Shown: positions 41,486 through 52,238 of the stretch, piece after piece
How the letters are laid out: each line of letters opens with the position of its first letter
Position numbering within the stretch: the stretch's first letter is position 1
Source of the DNA: JAXDMK01 sp963790325
GTDB taxonomy: Bacteria > Actinomycetota > Acidimicrobiia > Acidimicrobiales > AC-14
DNA length: 64,000 nucleotides
Assembly (NCBI GenBank): GCA_963790325.1
Contig: CAWBNY010000002.1
Coordinates: 1,116,001 to 1,180,000 of the forward strand
Direction: 5' to 3'
Translations under genes and position numbers: made by a program
Notes under the pieces: generated by a model
What the model saw: only the letters and a program-made list of their open reading frames with translations
Databases searched by the model: none
What the model was told of the DNA's origin: nothing

Positions 41486-41979
41486 GGGCGGGCGAGGGGG
41501 AGGACGCGGCCCGCGACCACCAGGAAAACCTCGTCGGCCACGTCGGCCACCGCCCGGTTCACGTCGCCGAGGACGTCGCGGAAGGCCCGGCCCGCCTCGG
41601 TCGACGGGTGGACGCCCAGGCCGACCTCCTCCGACACGACCACGGTGGGGCCGTCCCGCGACGTGAGGGCGTGGCAGAGGGACTCCGTCCGGGGCGGGGC
41701 GGCGGCGCAGGCGGCGACCCATGTCCCCAGGGAGTCCACCAGGACGGGGCCGGTGAGGGCGGTGAGCACGGCGGGGAGGTCGGCGCCGGCCTCCACCGTG
41801 CGCCACGTGGGCGGGCGGCGGGCCCGGTGCGTGCCGATGCGGCGGGCGAAGTCGTCGTCGGAAGGGTCGACCACGGCGGTGGCCACGTAGGTGACGTCGG
41901 GCCCGTGGGCGGCCGCCAGCCGCTCTCCCACCTCCGACTTCCCCGACCGGGCCCCGCCGAGGACAAGGGTGACCGTCAC
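41482..41979 (-). CDS. cobU: adenosylcobinamide kinase / guanylyltransferase
   Basis: This is a 165-residue bifunctional CobU that phosphorylates adenosylcobinamide and transfers GMP to it. The N-terminal P-loop is LVLGGARSGKSEVGERLA. Further conserved parts are YVATAVVDPSDDDFARRI, with His in IGTHRARRPPTW (guanylylation site region), and VVVSEEVGLGVHPSTEAGRA. Usual length is 170-180. GTG 41979 overlaps the fdhD stop. Confidence 0.93.
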   Translation of the reverse strand: MTVTLVLGGARSGKSEVGERLAAAHGPDVTYVATAVVDPSDDDFARRIGTHRARRPPTWRTVEAGADLPAVLTALTGPVLVDSLGTWVAACAAAPPRTESLCHALTSRDGPTVVVSEEVGLGVHPSTEAGRAFRDVLGDVNRAVADVADEVFLVVAGRVLPLARP

Positions 41980-42764
41980 TGCGGGTCGAGGGGGGCGTAG
42001 AGGTTGAAGCGGTGGTCGGTGGCGAAGCCGACGAGGACGAGGCCGGCGGTGCGGGCGGTGCGCACGGCCAGCGAGGTGGGGGCGCCGACGGCCACCATCC
42101 AGGCGAAGCCGGCGGCCCACGCCTTCTGCACCAGCTCGAAGCCGGCCCGGCCGGACACGAAGAGCCCGAGCCCGGTGGCGGGAAGTCCGCCGTCGAGGCG
42201 GAGGCGGCCGACGAGCTTGTCGACCGCGTTGTGCCGGCCCACGTCCTCCCGGAGGAGGAGGGGCTCGCCGGTGGCGTCGAAGGCGGCCGCCCCGTGGACA
42301 CCGCCGGTGGAGCCGAAGAGGCCCTGGCGGGCCCGGACCCGGTCGCCGACGGCGAGGACCACCTCGTCGGGGAGGGGCGGCGGCGATGGGAGCGGTCGGA
42401 GTCGGGCGGTGAGCTGGTCGATGGTGGTGGAGCCGCACAGGCCGCAGGCGGCGGTGGCGGTCTGCAGGCGGCGGGTGGGGACGGGGGCCCGGCCACCGGT
42501 GTCGACGGTGATGACGTTGAGCTCGGTGGCGTCGAAGCAGTGGTGGACGCGGGTGATCTCGAGCCCGTCGATCAGCCCCTCGGCGTGGACGAAGCCGACC
42601 GCCAGCTCGTGGTCGTTACCAGGGGTGCGCATGGTGGTGGCGACCGGGTGGCCGTCGAGGCGGATCTCGAGCGGCTCCTCCACCGCCACCTCGTCGGGGA
42701 CCCGCCGGCGGCGGCCGTCGACGTGGCGGTGGATGAGGAGCTGGTCGGTCCCCGGTCCGGTCAT
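41976..42764 (-). CDS. fdhD: formate dehydrogenase sulfurtransferase FdhD
   Basis: This is a 262-residue FdhD, which passes sulfur from a desulfurase to the molybdenum cofactor of formate dehydrogenase. The active CxxC is in TATAACGLCGSTTIDQL. The GTP/GDP-like nucleotide-binding C-terminal part contains LLREDVGRHNAVDKLVGR and LFVSGRAGFELVQKAWAAG. Its presence inside a cobalamin operon, with its stop overlapping cobU and 25 bp after cobC, is unusual. No formate dehydrogenase gene is in the window. It may simply share expression under the same low-oxygen conditions. Confidence 0.92.
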   Translation of the reverse strand: MTGPGTDQLLIHRHVDGRRRRVPDEVAVEEPLEIRLDGHPVATTMRTPGNDHELAVGFVHAEGLIDGLEITRVHHCFDATELNVITVDTGGRAPVPTRRLQTATAACGLCGSTTIDQLTARLRPLPSPPPLPDEVVLAVGDRVRARQGLFGSTGGVHGAAAFDATGEPLLLREDVGRHNAVDKLVGRLRLDGGLPATGLGLFVSGRAGFELVQKAWAAGFAWMVAVGAPTSLAVRTARTAGLVLVGFATDHRFNLYAPLDPQ

Positions 42765-42789
42765 CCGTCCAGCTTGGTCGACGGCGGCG

Positions 42790-43698
42790 TCACAGGGCGG
42801 CTGCCAACCGGTCGAGGCCGGCGGCGCCGGGCACGGCGATGCGGACGGTGTCGGCCAGGCCGAACGAGGCGCAGTCCCGGACGAGGATGCCGTGGCGGGC
42901 CAGGCGGGGGCGGAGATCGCCGGCGGGGGACACCAGGACCCACGGGGCGCCGGCGGCCGCCACCCGGTGGTGGCGGCCGAGGAGGTCGACCAGGTCGGCG
43001 CGGGCGGCGGCGATCGCCCGCTGCCAGGCGGGGAGATCGGCCCGGTCGAGGAGGTCGGGGACGAGGGCGCAGGCCAGGGTGCCGACCGACCACGCCGGTT
43101 GGCGGAGGCGGAGGCGGTCGGCCAGGTCGGCGGTGGGGGTGAGGACGTAGCCCACCCGCAGGCCGGGGCAGGCGAAGGTCTTGGTCAGCGACCCCACGAC
43201 GACGGCGCCCCGGTCGGCGTCGCCCCTGGTCCAGGAGCCGGTGGCAAGCGGCCAGAAGGCCTCGTCCCAGACCGCGGCCCGGTCGCCGGCGGCGGCCAAC
43301 GTCCCCATCGGGTTGTTGGGGTTGGACCGCCACCGGCCGCCACCGGGGCGGAGGTGGCGCTGGTAGAGGGAGAACTCGGGGCCGTCGACGTGGCCGGCGC
43401 CCAGCTCGTGGGCCACGAGGGCGATGGCCTCCGAGCCGCCGGCGGTGAGCACCAGGCGGTCGGCGTCGACCCCGATGGCGGCGGCCAGGGCGTGGGTCGC
43501 GCCGGTCGCATCGGGGTAGCGGCGGAGCCCACCGAGGTGGCGGGCGGCGAGGGCGACCACGTCGGGGGCGAACGGGTTGCACGAGGCCGAGAGGTCGAGG
43601 ACGTCGTCCGGAGCGACCCCGAGGGCGGCGGCCAGGCGGGCCCCGTCCCCCCCGTGGTCGGCGGGCGGGGGGACGGCGATGTCGATGTCGAGCGTCAT
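42790..43698 (-). CDS. cobC: threonine-phosphate decarboxylase-like PLP enzyme (CobC)
   Basis: This is a 302-residue fold-type I PLP enzyme of the histidinol-phosphate aminotransferase branch used in cobalamin synthesis to make aminopropanol phosphate from L-threonine phosphate. Visible parts are LDLSASCNPFAPDV near residue 35, the PLP-binding SNPNNPMGTL, and the PLP lysine in VVGSLTKTFACPGLRVGY. It is shorter than the usual 350 residues, losing parts of the N-terminal arm. ATG 43698 overlaps the stop of the CbiX-CbiO gene (ATGA). It supplies the substrate linker for CbiB. Confidence 0.85.
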   Translation of the reverse strand: MTLDIDIAVPPPADHGGDGARLAAALGVAPDDVLDLSASCNPFAPDVVALAARHLGGLRRYPDATGATHALAAAIGVDADRLVLTAGGSEAIALVAHELGAGHVDGPEFSLYQRHLRPGGGRWRSNPNNPMGTLAAAGDRAAVWDEAFWPLATGSWTRGDADRGAVVVGSLTKTFACPGLRVGYVLTPTADLADRLRLRQPAWSVGTLACALVPDLLDRADLPAWQRAIAAARADLVDLLGRHHRVAAAGAPWVLVSPAGDLRPRLARHGILVRDCASFGLADTVRIAVPGAAGLDRLAAAL

Positions 43699-45428
43699 CG
43701 GGCGGGGGCCACGAACCCGTAGGGCAGCTCCAGCCGGTGGGCGGCCATGAGGGCGGGGTTGGCCAGGAGGGCGGCGGTGGGGCCGTCGGCCACGATCCGG
43801 CCCCGGTCGAGGACGACCGCCCGGGGGCAGAGCTCGGCCGCCAGGGGCAGGTCGTGGGTGACGACGAGGGTGGTGATGCCGGCGGGGAGGCCCTTGACGA
43901 TCTCGATCACGTCCCGGCGGGAGGAGGGATCGAGGTTGGCGCTGGGCTCGTCGAGGACGAGGACCTCGGGGTGCATGGCCAGCACCCCGGCCAGGGCGGC
44001 CCGGCGGCGCTCGCCCATGCTCAGGTGCTGGGGCGCCCGGTCGGCGACGTCGGTGAGGCCGACCACGTCGAGGGCGGCCGCCACCCGGGCCGCCAGGGCC
44101 TCGCCGGTGAGGCCGAGGTTGGCCGGGCCGAGCGCCACGTCGCCGGCCACGGTGGGCAGGAGGAGCTGGTCGTCGGGGTCCTGGAACACGAGACCCACCC
44201 GCCGGCGGACCTCGGCCAGGTGGTCGGCGACCACCGGGAGCCCGGTGACGGTGACGGTTCCGGTGGTGGCCGCCGGCGGCAGGGCGCCGACGAGGTGGAG
44301 GGCGAGGGTGGTCTTGCCCGACCCGTTGGGGCCGAGGACGGCCAACCGCTCGCCCCTCGCCACGTCGAGGTCGACGCCGGCGAGGGCCTCGGTGCCGTCG
44401 GGGAAGCGGTGGCGGAGGCCGCGGATGGTGATGGCGGGCCGGCTCTCGGCGGCGGGGTCGCGGTCGGGGCTGTCGGGGTAGGCGAGACGGCGGCGGCCGA
44501 GGCCGGTGCGCGGCCGTTGGCGGCGGGTGGCGGCGTCGGCCGCGGCCTGGTTGGCCGCCCGCCGGGCCCGCCAGCCCCGGGGGGCGTCGCGGGGCGGGGA
44601 GATGGTGAGGGGCGTGCCCACCTTGTCCTCGTAGCCGGGGAGGCGGACCCGGTAGGCGCACACGTCGCAGTTCATGCGGACGTCGGCGGTGTGGGCCTCC
44701 CGGTGGCGCTCGACCACCAGCGCGGCCAGGCGGGGGTCGGGGCCGAGGTGGGCCGAGGTGGCGACGGCCACCGCCAGGTCGCGCCGGTCGGCCACGGCGG
44801 TGGCGATGCGCTCGACCAGGACGCCGGTGAACAGGAACAGGGGGACGACCGCGATCGCCTCCGCCCCCAAATCGCGGGCCCGGTCGAGGGCGTCGTCGAG
44901 GTGGGGGCGGGACATGGCCGCGAAGGCGGGGTGGACGGGGCCGAGTCCCCGGCCGTCCTCCAGGAGGCGGGCGAGCTTGACCAGGTCGGCGCAGGCGTCG
45001 GGGTCGGTGGAGCCCCGTCCGACGAGGACGACGGCGGTGCGCTCGGTGTCGGCCAGGGTCTTGAGGGCGGCCCGGGCCCGGTCCTCGGCCACGTCGAGGA
45101 CGGCGGGGTGGATGCCGAGGTCGCGGGCCAGGCGGAAGGTGACCGACGGGTGACGGCGGCGGGCCCGGGCCAGGATGGCGGGCCCGTCGTCCTTGAGGTG
45201 GCCGGCGCCGAAGAGGACGTAGGGGACGGCCACGACGTCGGTGGCACCGGCGGCGACGAGGCGGTCGAGGGCGGTGTCGACGTGGGGCTCGGCCAGCTCG
45301 AGGAAGCCGGCCTCGACCCGGGTGCCGGCCGGGGTCGCCGCCCGGACGAGGGCGGTGAGCTGGGCGAGCTCGGCGGCGGCGGCGGGGTCGCGGCTGCCGT
45401 GGCCGACGACGAGGAGGTCGGGGGTCAC
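43695..45428 (-). CDS. cbiX-cbiO: CbiX cobaltochelatase fused to CbiO cobalt-transport ATPase
   Basis: This is a 577-residue fusion. Residues 1-230 are CbiX, which inserts Co2+ into sirohydrochlorin: LLVVGHGSRDPAAAAELAQL with the metal-binding His, a second half LVGRGSTDPDACADLVKLAR, and the extension MNCDVCAYRVRLPGY with a CxxC, as in long CbiX forms. After a basic linker (about residues 270-320) comes CbiO: Walker A GPNGSGKTTLALHLVG, QDPDDQLLLPTVAGDVALGP, signature LSMGERRRAALAG and Walker B VLVLDEPSANLD. CbiO energises the ECF cobalt importer encoded just upstream (CbiQ, CbiM). GTG 45428 overlaps the cbiQ stop. I infer that the fusion places import and chelation together. Confidence 0.9.
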   Translation of the reverse strand: MTPDLLVVGHGSRDPAAAAELAQLTALVRAATPAGTRVEAGFLELAEPHVDTALDRLVAAGATDVVAVPYVLFGAGHLKDDGPAILARARRRHPSVTFRLARDLGIHPAVLDVAEDRARAALKTLADTERTAVVLVGRGSTDPDACADLVKLARLLEDGRGLGPVHPAFAAMSRPHLDDALDRARDLGAEAIAVVPLFLFTGVLVERIATAVADRRDLAVAVATSAHLGPDPRLAALVVERHREAHTADVRMNCDVCAYRVRLPGYEDKVGTPLTISPPRDAPRGWRARRAANQAAADAATRRQRPRTGLGRRRLAYPDSPDRDPAAESRPAITIRGLRHRFPDGTEALAGVDLDVARGERLAVLGPNGSGKTTLALHLVGALPPAATTGTVTVTGLPVVADHLAEVRRRVGLVFQDPDDQLLLPTVAGDVALGPANLGLTGEALAARVAAALDVVGLTDVADRAPQHLSMGERRRAALAGVLAMHPEVLVLDEPSANLDPSSRRDVIEIVKGLPAGITTLVVTHDLPLAAELCPRAVVLDRGRIVADGPTAALLANPALMAAHRLELPYGFVAPAR

Positions 45429-46180
45429 GGGGCGACGATCCGAAGCACGAGGGCAGCCGCCGCCGGCAGGAGGGCTCGCAGGGGGAGGGTCGCCCGGGTC
45501 GGGGCGGGGACGGAGGCGGATGGCAGCCCGCCCCGGGCGGCGAGGGCGACCTGGAGCCGATCGGCCCGCTCGACGCCGCGGACGAAGAGCACGCCGAGGG
45601 CGTGGCCGGCGGCCGACCACTCCCCCCGGCGGCCCCGGGTGCCGGCCCGGACCGACGCCGCCAGGCGGATGCGGGCCACCTCGGTCCGCAGGACCTGCAG
45701 CTGGCGGGCGGTGAGGGCGACCAGGTCGCACGCCCACGGGGGGAGGCGCAGGTGGCGGAGGCCGGCGACGGTCTCGGCCGCGGTGGTGGAGGCGGCCACC
45801 GCCGAGACGGCCACGATGCCGATGGTGGCCTTGGCCAGGAGGGCGAGGCCGACCGTGAGCCCGGGCCGGGACAGGCTCACGCCGGCCACGTCGATTCGGG
45901 GGCCGTCGCCGACGAGGGCGACGGTGGCGGCCAGGACGGCGAGGGGCAGGTCGAGGGCGAGCCGGGGGACGATGTCACGGGTGGTGACCAAGGCGGCCGC
46001 GGCGAGGGTGACCGCCAGCGCCGACTGGCCGGCCAGGGCCCACGGGCGGGAGGGCGGGGTGGTGGCGACGACGAGGAGGAAGGCGACCAGTCCCACCAGC
46101 TTGGCCTCGGGGGCGATGGCGGTGAGGGGGCCCCGGAGCCGTGCCGCCTGCTGCGGGGTCGTGTCGTGGGCGGTCGTCAC
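45425..46180 (-). CDS. cbiQ: ECF cobalt transporter T component CbiQ
   Basis: This is a 251-residue membrane protein, the energy-coupling transmembrane subunit of the cobalt importer. Hydrophobic helices alternate with the coupling-helix segments that contain Ala-Arg-Gly: VRGVERADRLQVALAARGGL, plus IRLAASVRAGTRGRR. It begins near AIAPEAKLVGLVAFLLVVAT, as CbiQ usually does (DPRAKL-type start). GTG 46180 overlaps the cbiM stop. No separate cbiN is seen. Confidence 0.88.
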   Translation of the reverse strand: MTTAHDTTPQQAARLRGPLTAIAPEAKLVGLVAFLLVVATTPPSRPWALAGQSALAVTLAAAALVTTRDIVPRLALDLPLAVLAATVALVGDGPRIDVAGVSLSRPGLTVGLALLAKATIGIVAVSAVAASTTAAETVAGLRHLRLPPWACDLVALTARQLQVLRTEVARIRLAASVRAGTRGRRGEWSAAGHALGVLFVRGVERADRLQVALAARGGLPSASVPAPTRATLPLRALLPAAAALVLRIVAP

Positions 46181-46800
46181 GTGCGCACCAGGTCGGGGCG
46201 GAGGCGGGCCACGGTCCGCACGACCAGGCCGGTGAGGACGCCCTCCACCACCGCCGTCACCAGGTGGCCGGCGCCCAGGGCGGTGGCCACGGTGCGGGCC
46301 GGGATCACGTCGGTGCCGCCCACGGTGAACTCGAGAGCGGCGGCGGCGCCGGCGGCGAGGGTGGCCACGGCCGCGCCCAGCCCGGCGGCGGAGGGCTGCG
46401 GCAGGCGGGCGGTGGCGGCGGCCCGGAACACCGTCCACGCCACGAGGGCGGGGACGACGCCGTTGTTGAGGACGTTGAGGCCGATGGCGGTCACGCCCCC
46501 GTCGGCCAGGACCAGGGCCTGGACGAGGACGACGACGGCCACGCACACGATGGCGATGTCGGGCCCGACGAGGACCGCGGCCAGGCCGGCGCCGACCAGG
46601 TGGGCGCCGGTGCCGACCCCCAGGGGCACGACCAGGAGCTGGGCCACCAGCAGGTAGGCGGCGACCACCGCGGGCATGGTGGTGGCCTTCTCCTGCAGCT
46701 GGGCGGCCGCCCGCCGGGCGGCCACGGTGACGGCGGCCGCGCTGGCGGCGGCGGCCGCGGCCGACGTGGGCAGGTCGATCCAGCCGTCAGGGATGTGCAC
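46177..46800 (-). CDS. cbiM: ECF cobalt transporter S component CbiM
   Basis: This is a 207-residue substrate-binding membrane subunit. It starts MHIPDGWIDLPTSAA, in which the N-terminal His is the metal ligand that must be free at position 2. About six membrane helices follow (VVAAYLLVAQLLVVPLGVGT, then LVLADGGVTAIGLNVLNNGV). GTG 46800 is chosen because it yields exactly this conserved N-terminus. The gene overlaps the end of cobA by 14 bp. CbiN, the usual small partner, is not found, so either it is encoded elsewhere or the complex works without it. Confidence 0.9.
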   Translation of the reverse strand: MHIPDGWIDLPTSAAAAAASAAAVTVAARRAAAQLQEKATTMPAVVAAYLLVAQLLVVPLGVGTGAHLVGAGLAAVLVGPDIAIVCVAVVVLVQALVLADGGVTAIGLNVLNNGVVPALVAWTVFRAAATARLPQPSAAGLGAAVATLAAGAAAALEFTVGGTDVIPARTVATALGAGHLVTAVVEGVLTGLVVRTVARLRPDLVRT

Positions 46801-47485
46801 GGGCGGGGCCGATCACGACGGTGGTGGGCGGGGGGAGGCGGTGGTCGCCGAGGCGTTCGAGGGTGGTGTGCAGGGTGCGGGCGCCGGGGCGGGTGGCGGC
46901 GTGGACGACCGCGGCCGGGGTCCGGGGGTCGAGGCCGGCCCCGATGAGGGCGTCGGCCAGGTGGCGCTGGCGGGCCCGGCCGACGAGGACGACGAGGGAG
47001 CTGGCCGGGTCGGCGAGGGCGGCCAGGTCGGTCGCCGGGTACACGGGGTCGTCGTTGCCGGCGAGGATGGTGACGGTGCGGCCCCGGGGCACGCCGGCGG
47101 CGAGGGGGGCGGCGGTGGCGGCGGTGACACCGGGGGTGACCTCGACCTGGATCCCCCGGGCGACGAGGGCGGCCATCTCCTCCCCGCCCCGGGAGCAGAC
47201 GAACGGGTCGCCGCTCTTGAGCCGGACGACGGTGGCGCCGGGCACGCGCCCGGCCCGGTCGGCGAGGAGGTCGGCGATGGCGTCGGTGTCCCAGGCGGGA
47301 CGGCCGTCGGCCCGGCCCACGAAGACCCGCTCGGCGCCGGGCGGGGCGAGGGCGGCGATCTCGTCGAGGGAGCGGCGGTCGACGACGACCACGTCGGCCC
47401 GGGCCAGGAGGCGGGCGGCCCGGCGGGTGAGGAGCCGGGGGTCGCCGGGGCCGGCGCCGACGAGGTGGACGGTGGGGGCGGTCAC
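46787..47485 (-). CDS. cobA: uroporphyrinogen-III C-methyltransferase
   Basis: This is a 232-residue SUMT that methylates uroporphyrinogen III at C2 and C7 to give precorrin-2, the first committed step of cobalamin and siroheme synthesis. Conserved parts are VHLVGAGPGDPRLLTRRAAR, ATVVRLKSGDPFVCSRGGEE (the RLKxGDPFxFGRGGEE motif) and EVTPGVTAATAAPLAAGVP. The SAM site lies between the two lobes. GTG 47485 overlaps the cobH stop. A second, shortened relative lies upstream at 51.6 kb. Confidence 0.92.
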   Translation of the reverse strand: MTAPTVHLVGAGPGDPRLLTRRAARLLARADVVVVDRRSLDEIAALAPPGAERVFVGRADGRPAWDTDAIADLLADRAGRVPGATVVRLKSGDPFVCSRGGEEMAALVARGIQVEVTPGVTAATAAPLAAGVPRGRTVTILAGNDDPVYPATDLAALADPASSLVVLVGRARQRHLADALIGAGLDPRTPAAVVHAATRPGARTLHTTLERLGDHRLPPPTTVVIGPARAHP

Positions 47486-48087
47486 GCCGACTCCTGGGCC
47501 AGCCGCCAGAGGGCGTTGAGGGCGGCCGCCGCCACCGCGCTCCCGCCCCGCTCGCCGACGTTGGAGATCGCCGGGAGCCCGGAGGCGCGCAGGGCGGCCT
47601 TGGCGTCGGCCGCGCCCACGAACCCGACCGGGAGGCCGATGACGAGGGCGGGGCGGAAGGCGTCGGCGGCGGCCAGGCGCACGACCTCGGCCAGGGCGGT
47701 GGGGGCGTTGCCGACCACGACCACCGCCCCGTGGGGCCACCGGGCGGCGGCGACCCGCATGGCGGCGGCGGTGGCGGTGAGGGCGCCGGCGGGGCCGAGG
47801 TCGGCGGCGAGGGCCCGGCCCTGGTCGAGGAGGCAGACGGTGCCCGCCCGGCGGGTCGCCACCGTCACCATCTCCACGTCGGCCACGACCGGCGCCCCGG
47901 CGCGCAGGGCGGCGACGCCGGCCTGGCAGGCGTCCTCGTCGACCACCAGGGTGTCGGCGTAGGAGACGTCGGCCGCGGCATGGATGACCCGGGCCACGAC
48001 CGCCCGGGCCGCCGGCGTCCACCGGCCGAGGTCGACCCGGGCGGCGAGGATGCGGTAGCTCTCGGCCTCGATGGGGTGGACGTTCAC
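47482..48087 (-). CDS. cobH: precorrin-8X methylmutase (CobH/CbiC)
   Basis: This is a 201-residue enzyme that moves the methyl group from C11 to C12, turning precorrin-8X into hydrogenobyrinate. It starts IEAESYRILAARVDLGRW and includes RVIHAAADVSYADTLVVD, with the catalytic His in the RVIHAxAD motif, and later VVGNAPTALAEVVRLAA and VGFVGAADAKAALRASGLP. The length is normal. GTG 48087 overlaps the ferredoxin stop. Confidence 0.93.
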   Translation of the reverse strand: MNVHPIEAESYRILAARVDLGRWTPAARAVVARVIHAAADVSYADTLVVDEDACQAGVAALRAGAPVVADVEMVTVATRRAGTVCLLDQGRALAADLGPAGALTATAAAMRVAAARWPHGAVVVVGNAPTALAEVVRLAAADAFRPALVIGLPVGFVGAADAKAALRASGLPAISNVGERGGSAVAAAALNALWRLAQESA

Positions 48088-48256
48088 CGGCCGACCTCGA
48101 CGATGGCGCCCGCCGGGCAGATGCCGACGCACTCCCAGCAGTCGGTGCACCGGCTGTCGACCACCCGGGGCTTGCGGGGGGCCCGCCGGAGGGCCCCCTC
48201 GGGGCAGGTGGCCAGGCAGGCGCCGCAGGCGGTGCAGGCGTCGGTGACGGCGACCG

Positions 48257-48260
<4 letters not shown>
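48084..48260 (-). CDS. small 2[4Fe-4S] ferredoxin
   Basis: This is a 58-residue ferredoxin with two complete cluster motifs: CTACGACLATCP (Cys9, 12, 15, 19) and CTDCWECVGICP (Cys38, 41, 44, 48). It is translationally coupled on both sides inside the cobalamin operon (GTGA at both ends). It could pass electrons to a ring-reducing or cobalt-reducing step, or to the CxxC-bearing CbiX. The partner is not known. Confidence 0.9.
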
Positions 48261-50510
<2,250 letters not shown>

Positions 50511-50518
<8 letters not shown>

Positions 50519-51563
50519 GGGCGACCTCCCGGGTGCCGTCGAAGTCGACGCAGAGGACGTCGACGGTGAGGGCGTGGTCGGTGTGGGCCCGGCAGGCGGC
50601 GGACGCTCTCCGGCACAGGACGGTGAGGGGCTCGGTGGCTCCGTGCGCGACGCACACCTCGTAGAAGTGGCGGGCGGTGTTGGTGTGGGTGGCGGCGTCG
50701 ACCACCTCGGGGGGCGCGCCGGCCTCCCGGGCGACCTCGGCCAGCAGGCGGGTGTCGACCTTGGTCCGCCGGAAGTGGGTCATCATCACGCCCGCCGCCA
50801 GCTTGGTGATCTTGCCCACCATGCCGACCCACGTGACGTGGCCGATCCCGTCGGCGGCGGCCCGCCGGAGGGCGATGCCGGTGAAGTCGCCCACCTCGAC
50901 GAAGCACACCTCGGGCAGGTGGGGTAGGGCGACCTGGGCGTAGGCGTCGGAGCGGGTGCCGGTGGCGAGGACCACGGTGTCGGCGCCCTGGGCCGCGGCC
51001 ACGTCGATCTGCTGGACGACCGACGCCCGGTAGGCGGCGGTGGAGAAGGGCTTGACCACGCCCGTCGTGCCGAGGATGGAGATGCCGCCGACGATGCCGA
51101 GGCGGGCGTTGGAGGTCTTGGCCGCCATGTCCTCACCCCCGGGGACCTCGAAGGTGACCACGACCGGCCGGGGGTCGACCTCGGCCAGGGCCCGGCGGAT
51201 CATGCGCCGGGGGACGTCGGTGATCGACGGCTGGCCCACGGGGATGCCGAGACCGGGGCGGGTGACGGTGCCGACGCCGGGGCCGGCCCGGAGTTGGGTC
51301 CGGCCGTCGTCGGCGGCCCACTCGACGGTGGCGGTCATGCGGGCGCCGTGGGTGCAGTCGGGGTCGTCGCCGGCGTCCTTCACGACGATGCAGCGGTTGG
51401 GGGCGTCCTGCTCGACGGGGAAGGCGATCCGCCGGCCGTCGGGGAGGGCGACGTCGACCTCGTCGGGCGCAGCGCCGGTGACGAGGCCGATGAGGGCGGC
51501 CTTGGCCGCGGCCGAGGCGCAGGTGCCGGTGGTCCACCCGGTGCGCAGGCCGGTGGGGGTCAT
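50511..51563 (-). CDS. cbiD: cobalt-precorrin-5B C1-methyltransferase CbiD
   Basis: This is a 350-residue CbiD, which methylates C1 in the anaerobic-type route. The N-terminus is TGWTTGTCASAAAKAALIG, diagnostic for CbiD. Other conserved parts are DAGDDPDCTHGARMTATVEW and GGISILGTTGVVKPFSTAAY. ATG 51563 overlaps the stop of the preceding gene (ATGA). Its presence points to an oxygen-independent style of ring contraction even though CobN is also encoded. Confidence 0.94.
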
Positions 51564-52066
51564 CCCACCACCGCGCCGGAGACGCGGACGCCGCCGTCGT
51601 CGGTGACGAGGACGAGCGTGCGGGACGGGTCGGTGGCGGCGGGCGCCTCGGCCGCGTCGGCGATGGTGCAGGCGACGGCGAGGTGGCGGACGTGGACGGC
51701 GATGCCCGCCAACGCCGGCACCGCCAGCTCGGTGGCCACGCCGGGGATGGCCTCGTAGGCGATGCCCGCGGCGGCGAGGGCGTCGGCCTCGGCGCCGTGG
51801 GCCGGGTGGAGCCAGGTGTCGCCGGAGTACAGGCGCACCGTGGGGCGGACGGCGGCGAGCACGGCGTCGACCGCCGGTATCCGGTCGGGCACCGCCACGA
51901 CGGTGGCCCCGAACCCGTGGGCGAGGTGGGCGATGCCGGCGTCGACGACCACCGTCGCCGCCTGCGCGAGGAGCGCCTCCGCCCTCAAAGTGAGCAGATC
52001 CGGGTCGCCTGGCCCCCCGCCGACGAGCGCCACCCCCGAACCGGTGCCGCCGGGCGCCCCCGTCAC
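51560..52066 (-). CDS. shortened tetrapyrrole methylase (SUMT-like)
   Basis: This 168-residue protein is related to uroporphyrinogen-III methyltransferase. It keeps the N-terminal motif ALVGGGPGDPDLLTLRAEAL and the later EAIPGVATELAVPALAGIAV. It is about 70 residues shorter than normal, lacks the catalytic RLKxGDPFxFGRG-type segment (RLYSGDTWLHPAHGAEAD stands there) and has a reduced C-terminal lobe. It may be inactive, have a changed substrate or bind precorrins as a regulator. GTG 52066 or GTG 52033 could start it; the region ahead consists of GAACCGGTG repeats, one of which enters the first codons. It is coupled to cbiD. Confidence 0.6.
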   Translation of the reverse strand: MTGAPGGTGSGVALVGGGPGDPDLLTLRAEALLAQAATVVVDAGIAHLAHGFGATVVAVPDRIPAVDAVLAAVRPTVRLYSGDTWLHPAHGAEADALAAAGIAYEAIPGVATELAVPALAGIAVHVRHLAVACTIADAAEAPAATDPSRTLVLVTDDGGVRVSGAVVG

Positions 52067-52236
52067 CGAACCGGTGCCAGCGGGCGCCTCCGAACCGGTG
52101 ACGGTTCTCGTGGCCCGGGCCCCGGCTCTCGTGACCGGTTGGCCAGCGGGCCCCCCGAACCGGTGCCGCCGACCGCCCTCGAACCGGTGCCGGATCTCGT
52201 GGCCCGGGCCCCGGTTCTCGTCACCGGTTGGCCGGC
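52036..52236. repeat. GAACCGGTG-containing repeat block
   Basis: This block, mostly the 172-bp gap after cobM, contains five GAACCGGTG copies (near 52038, 52068, 52092, 52157 and 52181). It also holds two similar copies of a longer unit of about 45 bp (52099-52145 and 52190-52235) that share CTCGTGGCCCGGGCCCCGG. Similar GAACCGGTGAC words occur near 60586 and, inverted, near 60627. It is a dispersed repeat family rather than a CRISPR array. Confidence 0.8.
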
Positions 52237-52238
52237 GG

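Noticed and set aside
42004..43722. Long plus-strand frame opposite fdhD and cobC
   Set aside because: Its composition is Gly/Arg/Ala-rich without motifs, and clear minus-strand enzymes occupy the same DNA.
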